Shown: positions 33,498-42,892 of the stretch, piece after piece
Position numbering within the stretch: position 1 is the first letter of the stretch
Layout of the letters: each line of letters starts with the position of its first letter
NCBI GenBank assembly: GCA_964434425.1
Contig: CAYSVH010000005.1
Location: 96,549-160,548 of the forward strand
Direction: 5' to 3'
Length of the DNA stretch: 64,000 bases
Origin: CALMEC01 sp964434425
GTDB taxonomy: Bacteria > Actinomycetota > Thermoleophilia > Miltoncostaeales > Miltoncostaeaceae
Program-made: the position numbers and the translations under genes
The notes under the pieces: generated by a model
Told to the model about the DNA's origin: nothing
Databases searched by the model: none
Seen by the model: only the letters and a program-made list of their open reading frames with translations

Positions 33498-34534
33498 GGC
33501 GCCTGCTCCTCGCATCGCTCTGCGAGACGGCCGCGACATCCGGCTGGGAGGACCGCATCCGCGCCCTGGTGCGGCCCGAGCTCGAGGCCACCTGCGACCG
33601 CGTCGAGTCCGATCCGCTCGGCGGGCTCATCGGCCACCGCGACGGCGAGGGCCCCACCCTCATGCTCGCCGCGCACATGGACGAGATCGGTCTCATGGTC
33701 ACGCACATCGACGAGCGCGGTTACATCCGCTTCGTCCCGACCGGCGGCTGGGACGCCCGTACGCTCGTGGGGCAACGCGTCATCGTCCACGGCCGATCGG
33801 ACGTCCAGGGCGTCGTGGGTTCCACGCCGGTCCATCTGCTCGACGAGGCCGCCCGCCAGCGCGCACCGAAGATCGACGAGCTGGCCGTCGACACGGGGCG
33901 CTCCGCCGAGGAGGTCCACGGCCTGGTGCGGCAGGGCGATCGCATCACGCGCGCCCGGAAGCTCCGTCCGCTTGGCGACCTGCTCACCGGGAAGAGCCTC
34001 GACAACCGCGTCGGCGTGTTCGTGATGCTGGAGGCCCTCCTGGCGGCGCCGGCGGGGACCTGCGCCCTGGCCGCGGCGGCGACCGCGCAGGAGGAGGTCG
34101 GTCTGCGCGGTGCCCGCGTGGCCGCCACCCGCGTCGCCCCGGACATCGGCGTCGCGATCGACACCTGCCCGGCCGACGACGGCCCGGGAACCCCCGCCGC
34201 CGGCCGGTCCACGCGACTCGGCCAGGGCGTCGGAATCCGCCTCATGGATGCCAGCGCCATCGCCTCGAAGGCGCTCGTCGACCTGATGGTCGACATCTGT
34301 GAGGAACGTGACATCCCGTACCAGTTCCACGTCGCCAACACGGGTGGCACCGACACGCAGGCGCTTCAGATCTCGGGAACCGGCTCATTGGCCGGATGCG
34401 TCTCCATCCCCACCCGGTACATCCACACCAGCGTCGAATCATGTCATCCTGACGACATCATGGCGGCGATCCGACTCGTGGCGGGACTGATCGAGCGGGG
34501 GCATGAGCTTCGCAACGGCGGTGAGACGGCATGA
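33494..34534 (+). CDS. M42-family metallo-aminopeptidase
   Basis: The 346-residue protein shows the M42 (TET/glutamyl aminopeptidase) metal ligands: LMLAAHMDEIGLMV, TGKSLDNRVGVFVM, TAQEEVGLRGAR with the catalytic Glu, and RYIHTSVESCHPDD at the end. It should trim peptides in the cytoplasm as a large oligomer, or act as a cellulase-like M42 homologue. It is translationally coupled to the oxidoreductase in front. Confidence 0.92.
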   Translation: MRRLLLASLCETAATSGWEDRIRALVRPELEATCDRVESDPLGGLIGHRDGEGPTLMLAAHMDEIGLMVTHIDERGYIRFVPTGGWDARTLVGQRVIVHGRSDVQGVVGSTPVHLLDEAARQRAPKIDELAVDTGRSAEEVHGLVRQGDRITRARKLRPLGDLLTGKSLDNRVGVFVMLEALLAAPAGTCALAAAATAQEEVGLRGARVAATRVAPDIGVAIDTCPADDGPGTPAAGRSTRLGQGVGIRLMDASAIASKALVDLMVDICEERDIPYQFHVANTGGTDTQALQISGTGSLAGCVSIPTRYIHTSVESCHPDDIMAAIRLVAGLIERGHELRNGGETA

Positions 34535-34549
34535 CGTCGCCGTCCACCG

Positions 34550-36175
34550 TCACCGCAGAGTGACGCGGAACGCCTCGTCCCACTGGTCGAACTCGCCCCG
34601 CCGCACCGAGATCGTCACATCCCAGTCGCCGGCGGCGATCAGTGGCATCGTGGCGGCGACGTAGGTCCCCGGCTGAGTCCGCACTGCGGGCGCACGGATC
34701 GGCCCGAGACCGCGTTCGCGGTTGGTGGCGGCCACCCGTACCTCGTCCGCATCGACCGAACGTCCGGCCTCGAGCAGTACGACCGTCATGGTGTTCGGGC
34801 CGGCCGCGACGGGCACGACGGTGACGCGCGCATCGAGGGTTCCCAGCCGCAGGGTCGTGGTGTGCTGCGTCTCCGCCAGTCGCACCGCGACCCGGGCCGG
34901 GGGCTGGGCCACAAGCTGCGTTGTAACGGCCACGACCACGAGCATGAGCGCGAGTTCGGCGGCGATGACCGGGCCCAGCGGCCGGCTGGGATCGCCGCCG
35001 TCGCGTGAGCGGTGACGTGAGCGCCACGCCAGGGCCACCAGGACCGCGGCGATCACGATCTTCACGAGGATCAGGCGCCCGTAGGACGTCGACCACAGGT
35101 TCCCGATGCCGCCCAGCTGGAGGAGTCCGCTCACCGCGCCGCTGACCACGAGGGCGGCGACCGCGACCATCGCGATCCGTGAGAAGGCCGCGAGGCTGTT
35201 CCTGGCGAACACGAAACGGTCGTGACGGACGAGGACGACGGCCAGGCACGTCGTCGCGAGACCGCCGACCCAGCTCGCCGCGGCCAGGACATGCGCCCCG
35301 TCCACGAGGAGGGCCGGCGTGCCTCGCGCCCCCGCGTGCCCCGCAAGACCCGGGGTGAACGACAGGACCACCGCCGCACCGCACATCCCGGCACGCGACA
35401 CGCGACGGGAGACCAGCACGGCGAGCACCCCGATCAGGGCGGCGGTGACGATCTGGACGATCCGCCCGGTGCCGTACGGGCTCGAGAGGACCGCGCCCAG
35501 CAGGTCGCGATCGAGGGCTCCGCCGACCGAGGTCCCGGTCCCCTTCGCCGCCTGGACGAGGACGCCCCAGGCGGCCACGAGGGCGAGCAGGACGGCGGAG
35601 ACGGCCACCACGTGCCAGATGCGCCGCTCGACAGGCGCCGACCGTCCACGGATGACCAGGATCCCGGTGGCGATCCCGCCGATGACGAGAAGCGTCAGGG
35701 CCAGGTTGACGAATCGCGTGACGGTATCGGTGGCCTCCAGCGCACGGGTGGGTTCGCCCTCTCCCACGTCGCCGATCACCCCCGTCGGATCCGGTCCCTG
35801 CGAACCGACGTGGAAGACGAAGTAGCCGTTGATGGCGTGTCCGTCGACGGAGATCGATCGCCAGATCACGGTGAACGTCCCGCGGTCGAGCGGATCCCGG
35901 ATCGGCGCGACCAGCTCCCGGTCGCCCAGGTTCTCGAGCCGTCCCAGCGCCACTCTGCGTGCATCCCCGTCGAACATCGTGACGGATGCCAGCGAACGCT
36001 CGACGGGCTCGTCGAACCGCAGACGGACCTCCGACGGGGAAAGGGCGATCACCTGATCGTTGGCCGGGCTGGTCGCGACGAGGTTCGCGTGGGCGCCGGC
36101 CGTCGGTGCGACCGTTCCGGCGACCGCGGCCACGAGCATCACCAGGAGGACGAGGCGGAGAACCCGCGAGATCAT
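34550..36175 (-). CDS. CopC-CopD fusion copper protein
   Basis: The 541-residue protein starts with a signal peptide ending at AGAHANLV, after which the mature CopC domain begins (N-terminal His, then TSPANDQVIALSPSEVRLRF and SVDGHAINGYFVFHV), the copper-binding layout. Eight transmembrane helices of CopD follow (LVDGAHVLAAASWVGGLATT). A last ~110-residue beta-rich exported domain ends the protein (DARVTVVPVAAGPNTMTVVLLEAG...YVAATMPLIAAGDWDVTISVRR), like YtkA-type domains. It is longer and more complete than the CopD protein at 11.7 kb. The start overlaps the rhomboid stop (ATGA). Confidence 0.88.
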   Translation of the reverse strand: MISRVLRLVLLVMLVAAVAGTVAPTAGAHANLVATSPANDQVIALSPSEVRLRFDEPVERSLASVTMFDGDARRVALGRLENLGDRELVAPIRDPLDRGTFTVIWRSISVDGHAINGYFVFHVGSQGPDPTGVIGDVGEGEPTRALEATDTVTRFVNLALTLLVIGGIATGILVIRGRSAPVERRIWHVVAVSAVLLALVAAWGVLVQAAKGTGTSVGGALDRDLLGAVLSSPYGTGRIVQIVTAALIGVLAVLVSRRVSRAGMCGAAVVLSFTPGLAGHAGARGTPALLVDGAHVLAAASWVGGLATTCLAVVLVRHDRFVFARNSLAAFSRIAMVAVAALVVSGAVSGLLQLGGIGNLWSTSYGRLILVKIVIAAVLVALAWRSRHRSRDGGDPSRPLGPVIAAELALMLVVVAVTTQLVAQPPARVAVRLAETQHTTTLRLGTLDARVTVVPVAAGPNTMTVVLLEAGRSVDADEVRVAATNRERGLGPIRAPAVRTQPGTYVAATMPLIAAGDWDVTISVRRGEFDQWDEAFRVTLR

Positions 36176-37077
36176 GCGAAGGGGTGAAAGAGCCCCACGG
36201 CGGCCGAGGCGATGCCGAAGCCCGTCGTCTCGGCCGCCGCGATGCCGATCGCCACGCCCACGACCATGAGGGCCACCGCACCGACGACGGCCGCCGCACG
36301 GATCCTGAGCCCCTGGAGCGTGCCGCCGCTCGCCGCGAGAAGGACGAGCACGGCCAGACCGCCGCCCACCAGGCCACCCACGTGCCCCCCGACCGAGATG
36401 CCGGGCACCGTGAAGGTGATCACCAGGTTCAGGATCAGGAAGAGTCCGAGATCGGGCGAGATCGCCCCCTGCATCCTCCACTGGAGGATGAGAAGCGCCG
36501 CGAAGAGGCCGAAGACGCCGCCGGATGCGCCCACCGTGGGTATCAGGGGATCCGCCACGAGGGCCCCCGCGGAGCCCCAGATCACCGAGACGAAGTAGAT
36601 GAGCCCGAACCGGATCGATCCGATGGACGTCTCGATGATGGTGCCCAGCTGCCACAGCACGAACATGTTGAGGACGATGTGGAGGATGCTGCCGTGGAGG
36701 AACGCCCCGGTGATGATGCGGTACCACTCACCGTCCGCCACCCACGGCCCGTAGATCCATCCCCACTCCGTGACCCCGCCCCGCAGGCCACCGACGCCCC
36801 GGGTCCGCGTCGCCTCCTGGAGGAGGAACATGACCACGTTGGCGACGATCAGCCCCATGGTCAGGGCGTTGGTCCGGCGCGGGGCCAGCCGCTGCACGAC
36901 GGCCCGCGCTCCGGACGGCACGCCGGCGCACTCGCGGCACCTCATGCCGACGGGGGTCTCGACGGCGCAGTCGATGCACATCGGACGGTCACATCGCCCA
37001 CAGCTCAGCATGGTCAGCCGGTCGGGGTGCCACGCGCAGGGCCGCTCGTCGGGGTGGTGGTCGAAGTCCGTGGTCAC
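36172..37077 (-). CDS. Rhomboid-family intramembrane serine protease with zinc-finger N-terminus
   Basis: The 301-residue protein begins with a B-box-like Cys/His zinc finger (CAWHPDRLTMLSCGRC...CIDCAVETPVGMRCREC). The rhomboid core follows, with the catalytic serine in VGASGGVFGLF and the histidine in VGGHVGGLVGG, plus the HGSILHIVLNMFVLWQLG segment. It cleaves membrane proteins inside the bilayer. The GTG start follows TACCCT by 8 nt (leaderless). It is coupled to the CopC-CopD gene, an unusual pairing. Confidence 0.92.
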   Translation of the reverse strand: MTTDFDHHPDERPCAWHPDRLTMLSCGRCDRPMCIDCAVETPVGMRCRECAGVPSGARAVVQRLAPRRTNALTMGLIVANVVMFLLQEATRTRGVGGLRGGVTEWGWIYGPWVADGEWYRIITGAFLHGSILHIVLNMFVLWQLGTIIETSIGSIRFGLIYFVSVIWGSAGALVADPLIPTVGASGGVFGLFAALLILQWRMQGAISPDLGLFLILNLVITFTVPGISVGGHVGGLVGGGLAVLVLLAASGGTLQGLRIRAAAVVGAVALMVVGVAIGIAAAETTGFGIASAAVGLFHPFA

Positions 37078-37085
37078 TCTGCGGA

Positions 37086-37091
37086 AGGGTA
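37086..37091 (-). promoter_or_regulatory. -10 element (TACCCT) of the rhomboid-CopCD operon
   Basis: TACCCT ends 8 nt before the GTG at 37077. Confidence 0.5.
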
Positions 37092-37277
37092 CCGGCTGGA
37101 CACCGTCCGCCGACCCCGGCTATCCGCCGACCCTGTCCGTCCTCCGATGGATGGCGCGACCACCGGTACGGACGGCCGTCCGCCCATCCGACGCGGACCG
37201 CGGTGCGACACGCTCGTGAACGCATCGTCCGGATCCCCTGAGTTGGATCGACTCAGGTCCGGAGTACCATTTCGCGC

Positions 37278-37573
37278 GTGGGCACGCTCAGAGCCGGTGC
37301 CGTCCAGGAGATCCGTTTTCGCGCATTCGTCCGCCGGGGTGAGAATCGCGTACGCCGTCCCATGGTTCCGGGCCGCCGCTCCTGATCGACGGGTGCTGGC
37401 TGAGCCACCTGCAGTTCGACTGGGAGAGCCCGGTCTGGCGGCACCACCTCGTCGAGCTCGGGAAGATCGCCTCCCTAGACGCCGATCTGGCGGCGCTGGG
37501 CGACCGCTTCCTCGACGACGGCACCATGGAGTGGGAGTACCTCGTCGTCACGGCGCGGCGTCAGCGGCCATAG
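37278..37573 (+). pseudogene. Remnant of an alpha/beta-hydrolase gene joined to a methyltransferase tail
   Basis: A promoter-like TTGGAT-16-TACCAT precedes a GTG at 37278. Three frames in turn read like one protein: GAVQEIRF, then GVRIAYAV, then HGSGPPLLIDGCWLSHLQFDWESPVWRHHL. The last matches the lid-proximal N-terminal part of alpha/beta hydrolases found next to adenylate cyclase domains (with HGSGPPL and WExPxxRxxL). The final 30 residues (DDGTMEWEYLVVTARR) look like the C-terminus of a SAM methyltransferase, and GC3 is high as in real genes. So two genes decayed and fused through a deletion. Confidence 0.5.
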
Positions 37574-37695
37574 CGCCACCACGCCCACCGGTGGACGCGC
37601 GACCTCTGGACTCCGGGCTCGACGGGGAGACCGGGGCCGCGCGTCCGTCCCCGCCCCGGTACACGGCCCTCCTGGCAGCCGCGGCCGTCGACGAG

Positions 37696-38538
37696 TCACG
37701 CGTCGCGGCGGGAGACGATCGCACGGGCGGCGACGAAGAAGACCACGATCCATGCGACGGTGACCACCGCCGCCACACCCCGTGGCAGGTACAGGTCCGA
37801 GTCGACGATGTGGCTCAGCGCGACGCTGTCGCTCGCCGGCCCCGGGAGCGCGGCGATGACGTTCTCCTTCCACCAGTCCGGGAAGAGCGGTCCGAACATG
37901 GACGGGACGAAGATGAGCGCGAGCACCGTGGACAGGGATGCCGCCGTACTGCGGAGCATGAACGTGAGGAAGACGGCGAGCACCGGGAAGACGGGCCCGA
38001 CGATGCTCACGAGCGCGATCGTCGTCCATACCTGTCCATCGCCGAAGGTGATGGCCGGCATGTCGTAGGCCCCCGTGATGAGCCGGGCGACCACGATCAT
38101 GGCGACCGTCGTGACGAACGTCGCCGCCAGTGTGAGGACGCCGATGACCACGGCCTTGGCGGCGATCACCCGCGTCCGGCGAGGGGTCGCCGCGAACGTG
38201 AGCCGGATCATCCGGGACGAGTACTCCCTCGCCACGAAGTTCACCCCGGCCGCGCTGAAGAAGATGGCCGTGAACAGGCCACCGGCGAGCGAGGTCTCGA
38301 GGGGATTGAAGGTCGCGACGTCCTCGGCGCTCCAGCTGTCGTAGGTCGCTCCGAGGGCCCATGCGATGAGCACACTGAAACCCACTCCCAGAAGGACGCC
38401 CAGCAGGAGGTTCCGCCGCACGCCCTTCGAGGTGCGGGCCTTGATCCATTCGCTCGCGAGCGCCGCGCCGAAGCCGACACCTGTCGTGCGGTCGGCGTCG
38501 CCGGCACGGCGGCCGTGAACCTGTGCGTCGGTGGTCAT
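37696..38538 (-). CDS. ABC-2 type permease
   Basis: The 280-residue protein has six predicted transmembrane helices and an N-terminal cytoplasmic part (ALASEWIKARTSKGVRRN), the common form of actinobacterial ABC-2 permeases working with a separate ATPase. The conserved FVAREYSSRMIRLTF segment is the coupling region. The start overlaps the ATPase stop (ATGA). Substrate unknown; drug or lipid export is typical. Confidence 0.88.
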   Translation of the reverse strand: MTTDAQVHGRRAGDADRTTGVGFGAALASEWIKARTSKGVRRNLLLGVLLGVGFSVLIAWALGATYDSWSAEDVATFNPLETSLAGGLFTAIFFSAAGVNFVAREYSSRMIRLTFAATPRRTRVIAAKAVVIGVLTLAATFVTTVAMIVVARLITGAYDMPAITFGDGQVWTTIALVSIVGPVFPVLAVFLTFMLRSTAASLSTVLALIFVPSMFGPLFPDWWKENVIAALPGPASDSVALSHIVDSDLYLPRGVAAVVTVAWIVVFFVAARAIVSRRDA

Positions 38539-39482
38539 CGCGTTCCTCCGTCGATGTGCCCGTCGGTGCCGGCCGCTCCGCCCTCCGACCGGTACTCGAC
38601 GCTCTCGTCCGTGAGTTCCATGAAGACGGCCTCGAGGCTCGCCCTTCGCGGTGTGAGCTCGTGGACCGGGATCCGCTCCTCGGCCGCCAGATCACCGATC
38701 CGGGCGTTGTCGAGGCCGACCACCTCGAATGCACCGTCACCGTTGACGATGACGCTCCCCCCGGCGCGGACGATCACGTCACGCAGACGATCCGCCTGAG
38801 GCGAGACCACGCGTATGTGGGCGCCGGATCCCAGAGCCGTGAACTCGCCCATGGACGTCTCGACGATGAGGCGCCCCCGACCGATCACGATCACCCGGTC
38901 GGCCGTCGCCTCCATCTCGCTCATGAGATGACTCGACACGAGCACGGTGCGTCCCTCATCGGCCAGACCGCGCATGAGCGTGCGGATCCAGCGGATCCCC
39001 TCCGGGTCGAGCCCGTTGACGGGTTCGTCGAACAGAAGCACGGGGGGATCGCCCATGAGCGCCGTGGCGATGCCCAGCCGCTGCTTCATGCCGAGCGAGT
39101 AGTCGCCGATGTTCCTCCCCGCCTCGGCTGTGAGACCGACGAGATCCAGAAGATCATCCACCCGGCTCCGGGCCACGCCTCCGGCGCGCGCCACCCAGGC
39201 GAGATGATCACGTGCCGAGCGCTTCCCGTCGACCTCACCGGCGTCGAGGACCGCGCCCACCTCGCGCAGCGGGGCGGCGACCGTGCGGTAGTCGCGGCCG
39301 CCGACCGTGACCGTCCCGCCCGACGGCCGGTCCAGTCCCAGGATCATGCGCATCGTGGTCGATTTGCCGGCACCGTTCGGCCCGAGGAAGCCGGTGACGG
39401 ATCCGGGGTGGACGGAGAACGACAGGTTGTCGACGGCGAGCTTCGTTCCGAAGCGCTTCGTCAGATCTCGTGCCTCGATCAT
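38535..39482 (-). CDS. ABC transporter ATP-binding protein (ABC-2 exporter)
   Basis: The 315-residue protein has Walker A FLGPNGAGKSTTMRMIL, a signature NIGDYSLGMKQRLGIATAL, and Walker B VLLFDEPVNGLDPEG. The C-terminal ~90 residues form the regulatory tail seen in DrrA/BcrA-type ATPases. Together with the permease it makes an exporter. AAGGGG lies before the ATG at 39482. Confidence 0.93.
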   Translation of the reverse strand: MIEARDLTKRFGTKLAVDNLSFSVHPGSVTGFLGPNGAGKSTTMRMILGLDRPSGGTVTVGGRDYRTVAAPLREVGAVLDAGEVDGKRSARDHLAWVARAGGVARSRVDDLLDLVGLTAEAGRNIGDYSLGMKQRLGIATALMGDPPVLLFDEPVNGLDPEGIRWIRTLMRGLADEGRTVLVSSHLMSEMEATADRVIVIGRGRLIVETSMGEFTALGSGAHIRVVSPQADRLRDVIVRAGGSVIVNGDGAFEVVGLDNARIGDLAAEERIPVHELTPRRASLEAVFMELTDESVEYRSEGGAAGTDGHIDGGTR

Positions 39483-39628
39483 CGAGCCCCTTCAGGTTTC
39501 GCCACGTCGTGGACGGGGGTCCGAACGAACGTACCAGCGGCGCCCGGCATGAACGTTCGCATGCGTTCGACTTTGCCGAAGCCGAACCGAAGCGCCGCGG
39601 ACTCCGTGGTTCCGACCACCGCGGACCT

Positions 39629-41503
39629 CTAGCCGCCGGCGACCTTCTCCCACTCCTCGAGCTTCCAGGCGATCTCCTGCTGCAGGCTCCGGTGACGCTC
39701 GCCCAGCTCGGCGATCGCATCGCGGTCTCCGACCGCCGCGGGGTCGCCCAACGCGTCCTCCACCCGCCGCAGCTCGGCCTCGAGCGTCTCGATGGCGTCC
39801 TCGAGCTTCTTCACCTGCCGCGGGTTGGGCCGGCGGCCCTGCGCGGCAGGTCTCGCCTCATCGGGCTTCGACGCGGTGCGCTTGGTCGATGCGACGGGTG
39901 TGGCGGGTGCCGCCTGCGCCTCCATCCGCGCCCGATGTGCCACGAGGTCCGTGTACCCGCCGTCGCGCAGGACCAGGCCGCCGTCCTCGACGGCCAGCGT
40001 GTGCGTCGCGACGAGGTCGATGAGTGCACGGTCGTGCGAGATGAACAGGACGGTGCCGTCGTATGCGTTGATCGCCTCCTCGAGCGCCTCACGGCTCTCG
40101 ATGTCCAGGTGGTTGGTGGGTTCGTCCAAGACCAGGACGTTTCCGCCCTGGGCGATCAGCTGGACCAGCGACAGACGCCGCCGCTCTCCTCCGGAGAGCA
40201 TCTCCACCCGCTTCTCGACGGTGTCCGCACCGAACAGGAAACGTCCGAGGAGCGAACGCGCCTGCGTGTTGTTCAACGTGGTTCCGGCAAGCACGGTCTC
40301 GACAAGCGTGCGTTCGGGTGCCAGCTCGTCGGCGTGCTGCGAGAAGTAGCCGATGTTGACCCGATGCCCCTGACTGACCCTGCCGGCCAGCGGCTTGCGC
40401 AGGCCCAGGAGGGTCTCGATGAGCGTGGTCTTCCCCGCACCGTTCGGTCCGACGACGGCGACCCTCCACCCCCGTTCGACGTGGAAGCCGGCGTCCTGCA
40501 CCAGCGGGTGGCCCGCCGGGCCGATGGCGAGCCCGTCGGCCTCGATGACGATCCTCGTCGGCTGTTCGGACTTCGGGAATCCGAACGCGATCGCCCTCTC
40601 GCGGGACGGTGCGGCGACACGGGTGATCCGGTCGAGCTGCTTCTGACGCGATTGCGCCTGACGCGCCCGCGTTCCGGCACGCCACTTCTCGACGAAACGT
40701 TCCAACCGGGCGATCTCCCGGGCCTGGGCCTCGGCCAGCTGTGCCTGACGTGCGAGCGCCTCGGCCTTGGCCCGGCGGAACTGCGAGTACCCCATCGGCC
40801 ACACGCGGGGCTTCTCCGGGTCCATGTCGAGGACGGTCGTCGTGACGGACTCGAGAAACCAGCGGTCGTGCGAAACGATGATGATCGACGCCTGCGTCTC
40901 GGCGAGGGCGGCCTCCAGCCACTCGACCGATCCCAGATCCAGGTGGTTCGTCGGCTCGTCGAGCAGGAGCACGTCGGGACGCGCCACGAGCGCCCGGGCG
41001 AGCGACGCCCGTGTGAGCTCACCACCCGAGAACGACGTCAGCGGCCGGTCCATCCACTCGTCGGCGATGCCCAGCCCGCGACGGACGCGGTCGAGCCACG
41101 ACTGCGACTCGTAGCCGCCGAGACGCTCGAACTCCCGCTGCGCGCGGTCGTAGGCCCCCATGACGTCCGGTCCGTGGTCTCCTGCGGCCATGCGCTCCTC
41201 GAGCGCCCGGAGGTCGGCCTCCACCGTGTCGAGCCCGGCCAGCCCCTCCGCCACGTAGGCGCCCAGGGTGACGTCGCGATCCAGCGGCGGTCGCTGATCG
41301 TGCAGCGCGACGACGGCACCCTTGGGCAGGCTCACGTCCCCGCCATCGGGCGCGATCTGCTCGGAGAGGCAGCGCAGAAGCGTCGTCTTGCCGGCGCCGT
41401 TCCGGCCGACCACCGCCATGCGCTCGCCCGGCTGGAGGGTGAACGACACCCCCTCGAAGAGGGTTCGCGCACCGAAATGCTTTGTGAGTCCGACGACCTG
41501 CAC
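39629..41503 (-). CDS. ABC-F family ATPase (ribosome-associated type)
   Basis: The 624-residue protein has two ATPase domains: Walker A GRNGAGKTTLLRC, signature SFSGGELTRASLARAL and Walker B LLLDEPTNHLDLGS in the first; GPNGAGKTTLIETL, LSGGERRRLSL and VLDEPTNHLDIES in the second. Between them sits the long helical linker (P-site tRNA interaction motif), and a Lys/Arg/Glu-rich coiled-coil C-terminus follows. ABC-F proteins bind the ribosomal E site and relieve stalling or antibiotic blocks. There are no membrane segments. The GTG at 41503 follows TACCCT by 8 nt, so the mRNA is probably leaderless. Confidence 0.92.
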   Translation of the reverse strand: MQVVGLTKHFGARTLFEGVSFTLQPGERMAVVGRNGAGKTTLLRCLSEQIAPDGGDVSLPKGAVVALHDQRPPLDRDVTLGAYVAEGLAGLDTVEADLRALEERMAAGDHGPDVMGAYDRAQREFERLGGYESQSWLDRVRRGLGIADEWMDRPLTSFSGGELTRASLARALVARPDVLLLDEPTNHLDLGSVEWLEAALAETQASIIIVSHDRWFLESVTTTVLDMDPEKPRVWPMGYSQFRRAKAEALARQAQLAEAQAREIARLERFVEKWRAGTRARQAQSRQKQLDRITRVAAPSRERAIAFGFPKSEQPTRIVIEADGLAIGPAGHPLVQDAGFHVERGWRVAVVGPNGAGKTTLIETLLGLRKPLAGRVSQGHRVNIGYFSQHADELAPERTLVETVLAGTTLNNTQARSLLGRFLFGADTVEKRVEMLSGGERRRLSLVQLIAQGGNVLVLDEPTNHLDIESREALEEAINAYDGTVLFISHDRALIDLVATHTLAVEDGGLVLRDGGYTDLVAHRARMEAQAAPATPVASTKRTASKPDEARPAAQGRRPNPRQVKKLEDAIETLEAELRRVEDALGDPAAVGDRDAIAELGERHRSLQQEIAWKLEEWEKVAGG

Positions 41504-41522
41504 GGCCGAGTAGGGTAGCCCA
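41504..41522. promoter_or_regulatory. Divergent overlapping -10 elements between abcF and rnd
   Basis: Only 19 bp separate the two start codons. TAGGGT (41511-41516) faces right, 6 nt before the ATG of rnd, and TACCCT (41517-41512 on the minus strand) faces left, 8 nt before the GTG of the ABC-F gene. The hexamers overlap by five bases, so RNA polymerase can serve only one gene at a time. Confidence 0.6.
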
Positions 41523-42701
41523 ATGCCAACGCTTCCGGTCATCGATTCGCGTACGGACGTCCTCGATCTCGTGGGAGAGATCCGCGACGCGGGCCGGTTC
41601 GCCCTCGACTTCGAGTTCCATTGGGAGCGCACGTACCGCCCCGTGCCATGCCTGGCGCAGATCGCCGTGGACAGCCGGGTGACCATCGTCGACCCCATCG
41701 CCGGCGCACCGCTGGAGGATCTGGCGGCACTGGTGGGCGATCCCGAGATTGAAACGATCATGCACGCGCCGTCGGCGGATCTGACCCTCCTGGCGATGCA
41801 CTTCGGAACGCGTCCCGCGAACCTGATCGACGTCCAGCTCATGGCCGGCTTCGTCGGGCTCGGCGCGGGCCAGAGCCTCGGAACACTGCTCGAACGCGCG
41901 CTACGGGTGCGACTCGCCAAGGCGGAGAGCATGTCCGACTGGCAGCGGCGCCCCCTGACGACGGGCCAGCTCCGCTACGCCCAGGAGGACGTGGCCCATC
42001 TCATCCCGCTGGCCGAGGAGCTCCGGAGTCGCGCAGCGAAGCAGGAGCGCATGTCGTGGATCGCCGAGGAGCACGATCGCAGGTACGGCCCGACGGCCGA
42101 CTTCCTCACCGACCCCGTGGATGCCTGGCGCAAGGTGAAGGGCATCGGCCGTCTGAACCCCCGCGAGCGCGCCGTCCTCCGCGAGCTCGCCATGTGGCGC
42201 GAGACCGAGGCGTCGCGCCGCGACCGTCCACCGGGATGGCTGTTGCAGGACCGCATCCTCATCGACCTCGCCCGTCGCCGTCCTCAGAACGAGGCCGAGA
42301 TCACGGCGTCGCGCGCGTCCGAACGCCTGCGTTCCGACCAGCTTCGCGCGCTGCTGGCGGCCGTCGCCCGCGGCGAGGCCGCGCCCGAGATGAACGGCGC
42401 TTCGTCACCACGGCCGGATCTGCTCGAACGCGTCGAGGTCCTGGGTGCGCTCGGACAGTTGATCGTGAGCACGCGGTCCAACTCGGCGCGCCTGGCCTCT
42501 CCCCTGCTCGCAACCCGATCCGAGATCGAGTCGTTCCTCATGGGCGCCCTCGACGGGAGGATCGAGGGACCTCTCGCGTCCGGCTGGCGCCGCGACCTGG
42601 CGGGCGACGCACTGCTCGAGCTCGCGGAGGGAACCATCGCCCTGGCACCGGCCGGCCGGCCGCCCTATCTGACCGAGATCCGTCTCACCGACGACTCCTG
42701 A
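41523..42701 (+). CDS. rnd: Ribonuclease D family 3'-5' exonuclease
   Basis: The 392-residue protein has the DEDDy exonuclease motifs: FALDFEFHWE with the first Asp/Glu, MHAPSADLTLL with the second Asp, and LRYAQEDVAHLIPL with the Tyr/Asp pair. An HRDC domain follows (RLNPRERAVLRELAMWRE). RNase D trims tRNA and other structured RNA 3' ends. The start is set by the leaderless -10 element 6 nt upstream. A 17-bp terminator stem follows the gene. Confidence 0.92.
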   Translation: MPTLPVIDSRTDVLDLVGEIRDAGRFALDFEFHWERTYRPVPCLAQIAVDSRVTIVDPIAGAPLEDLAALVGDPEIETIMHAPSADLTLLAMHFGTRPANLIDVQLMAGFVGLGAGQSLGTLLERALRVRLAKAESMSDWQRRPLTTGQLRYAQEDVAHLIPLAEELRSRAAKQERMSWIAEEHDRRYGPTADFLTDPVDAWRKVKGIGRLNPRERAVLRELAMWRETEASRRDRPPGWLLQDRILIDLARRRPQNEAEITASRASERLRSDQLRALLAAVARGEAAPEMNGASSPRPDLLERVEVLGALGQLIVSTRSNSARLASPLLATRSEIESFLMGALDGRIEGPLASGWRRDLAGDALLELAEGTIALAPAGRPPYLTEIRLTDDS

Positions 42702-42750
42702 TCCGCCGGGCCGACGGGCCTCGGGACGGACGACGCGATCGGCGAACGAG

Positions 42751-42786
42751 AACGGGCGCACGCCTCCTGGGAGGTGTGCGCCCGTT
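42751..42786 (+). terminator. 17-bp terminator stem after rnd
   Basis: AACGGGCGCACGCCTCC (42751-42767) pairs with GGAGGTGTGCGCCCGTT (42770-42786) with one G-U pair and a tight loop, 50 bp after the rnd stop; no T tract follows. Confidence 0.75.
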
Positions 42787-42892
42787 CGTCCGGTCCTTGA
42801 CGTCCGCGACGGATCGCCCACGGATCCGGCCGTCCGGACGAGGGACGCGCGACCGTGTCGCGATGCGCGCGCGCCCCGAGGAACTCAGTGGA

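Noticed and set aside
35986..38799. 937-codon plus-strand open frame
   Set aside because: It runs antisense through the CopC-CopD, rhomboid and ABC genes, has Arg/Pro/Gly-rich low-complexity product and no domain; a GC-driven shadow.
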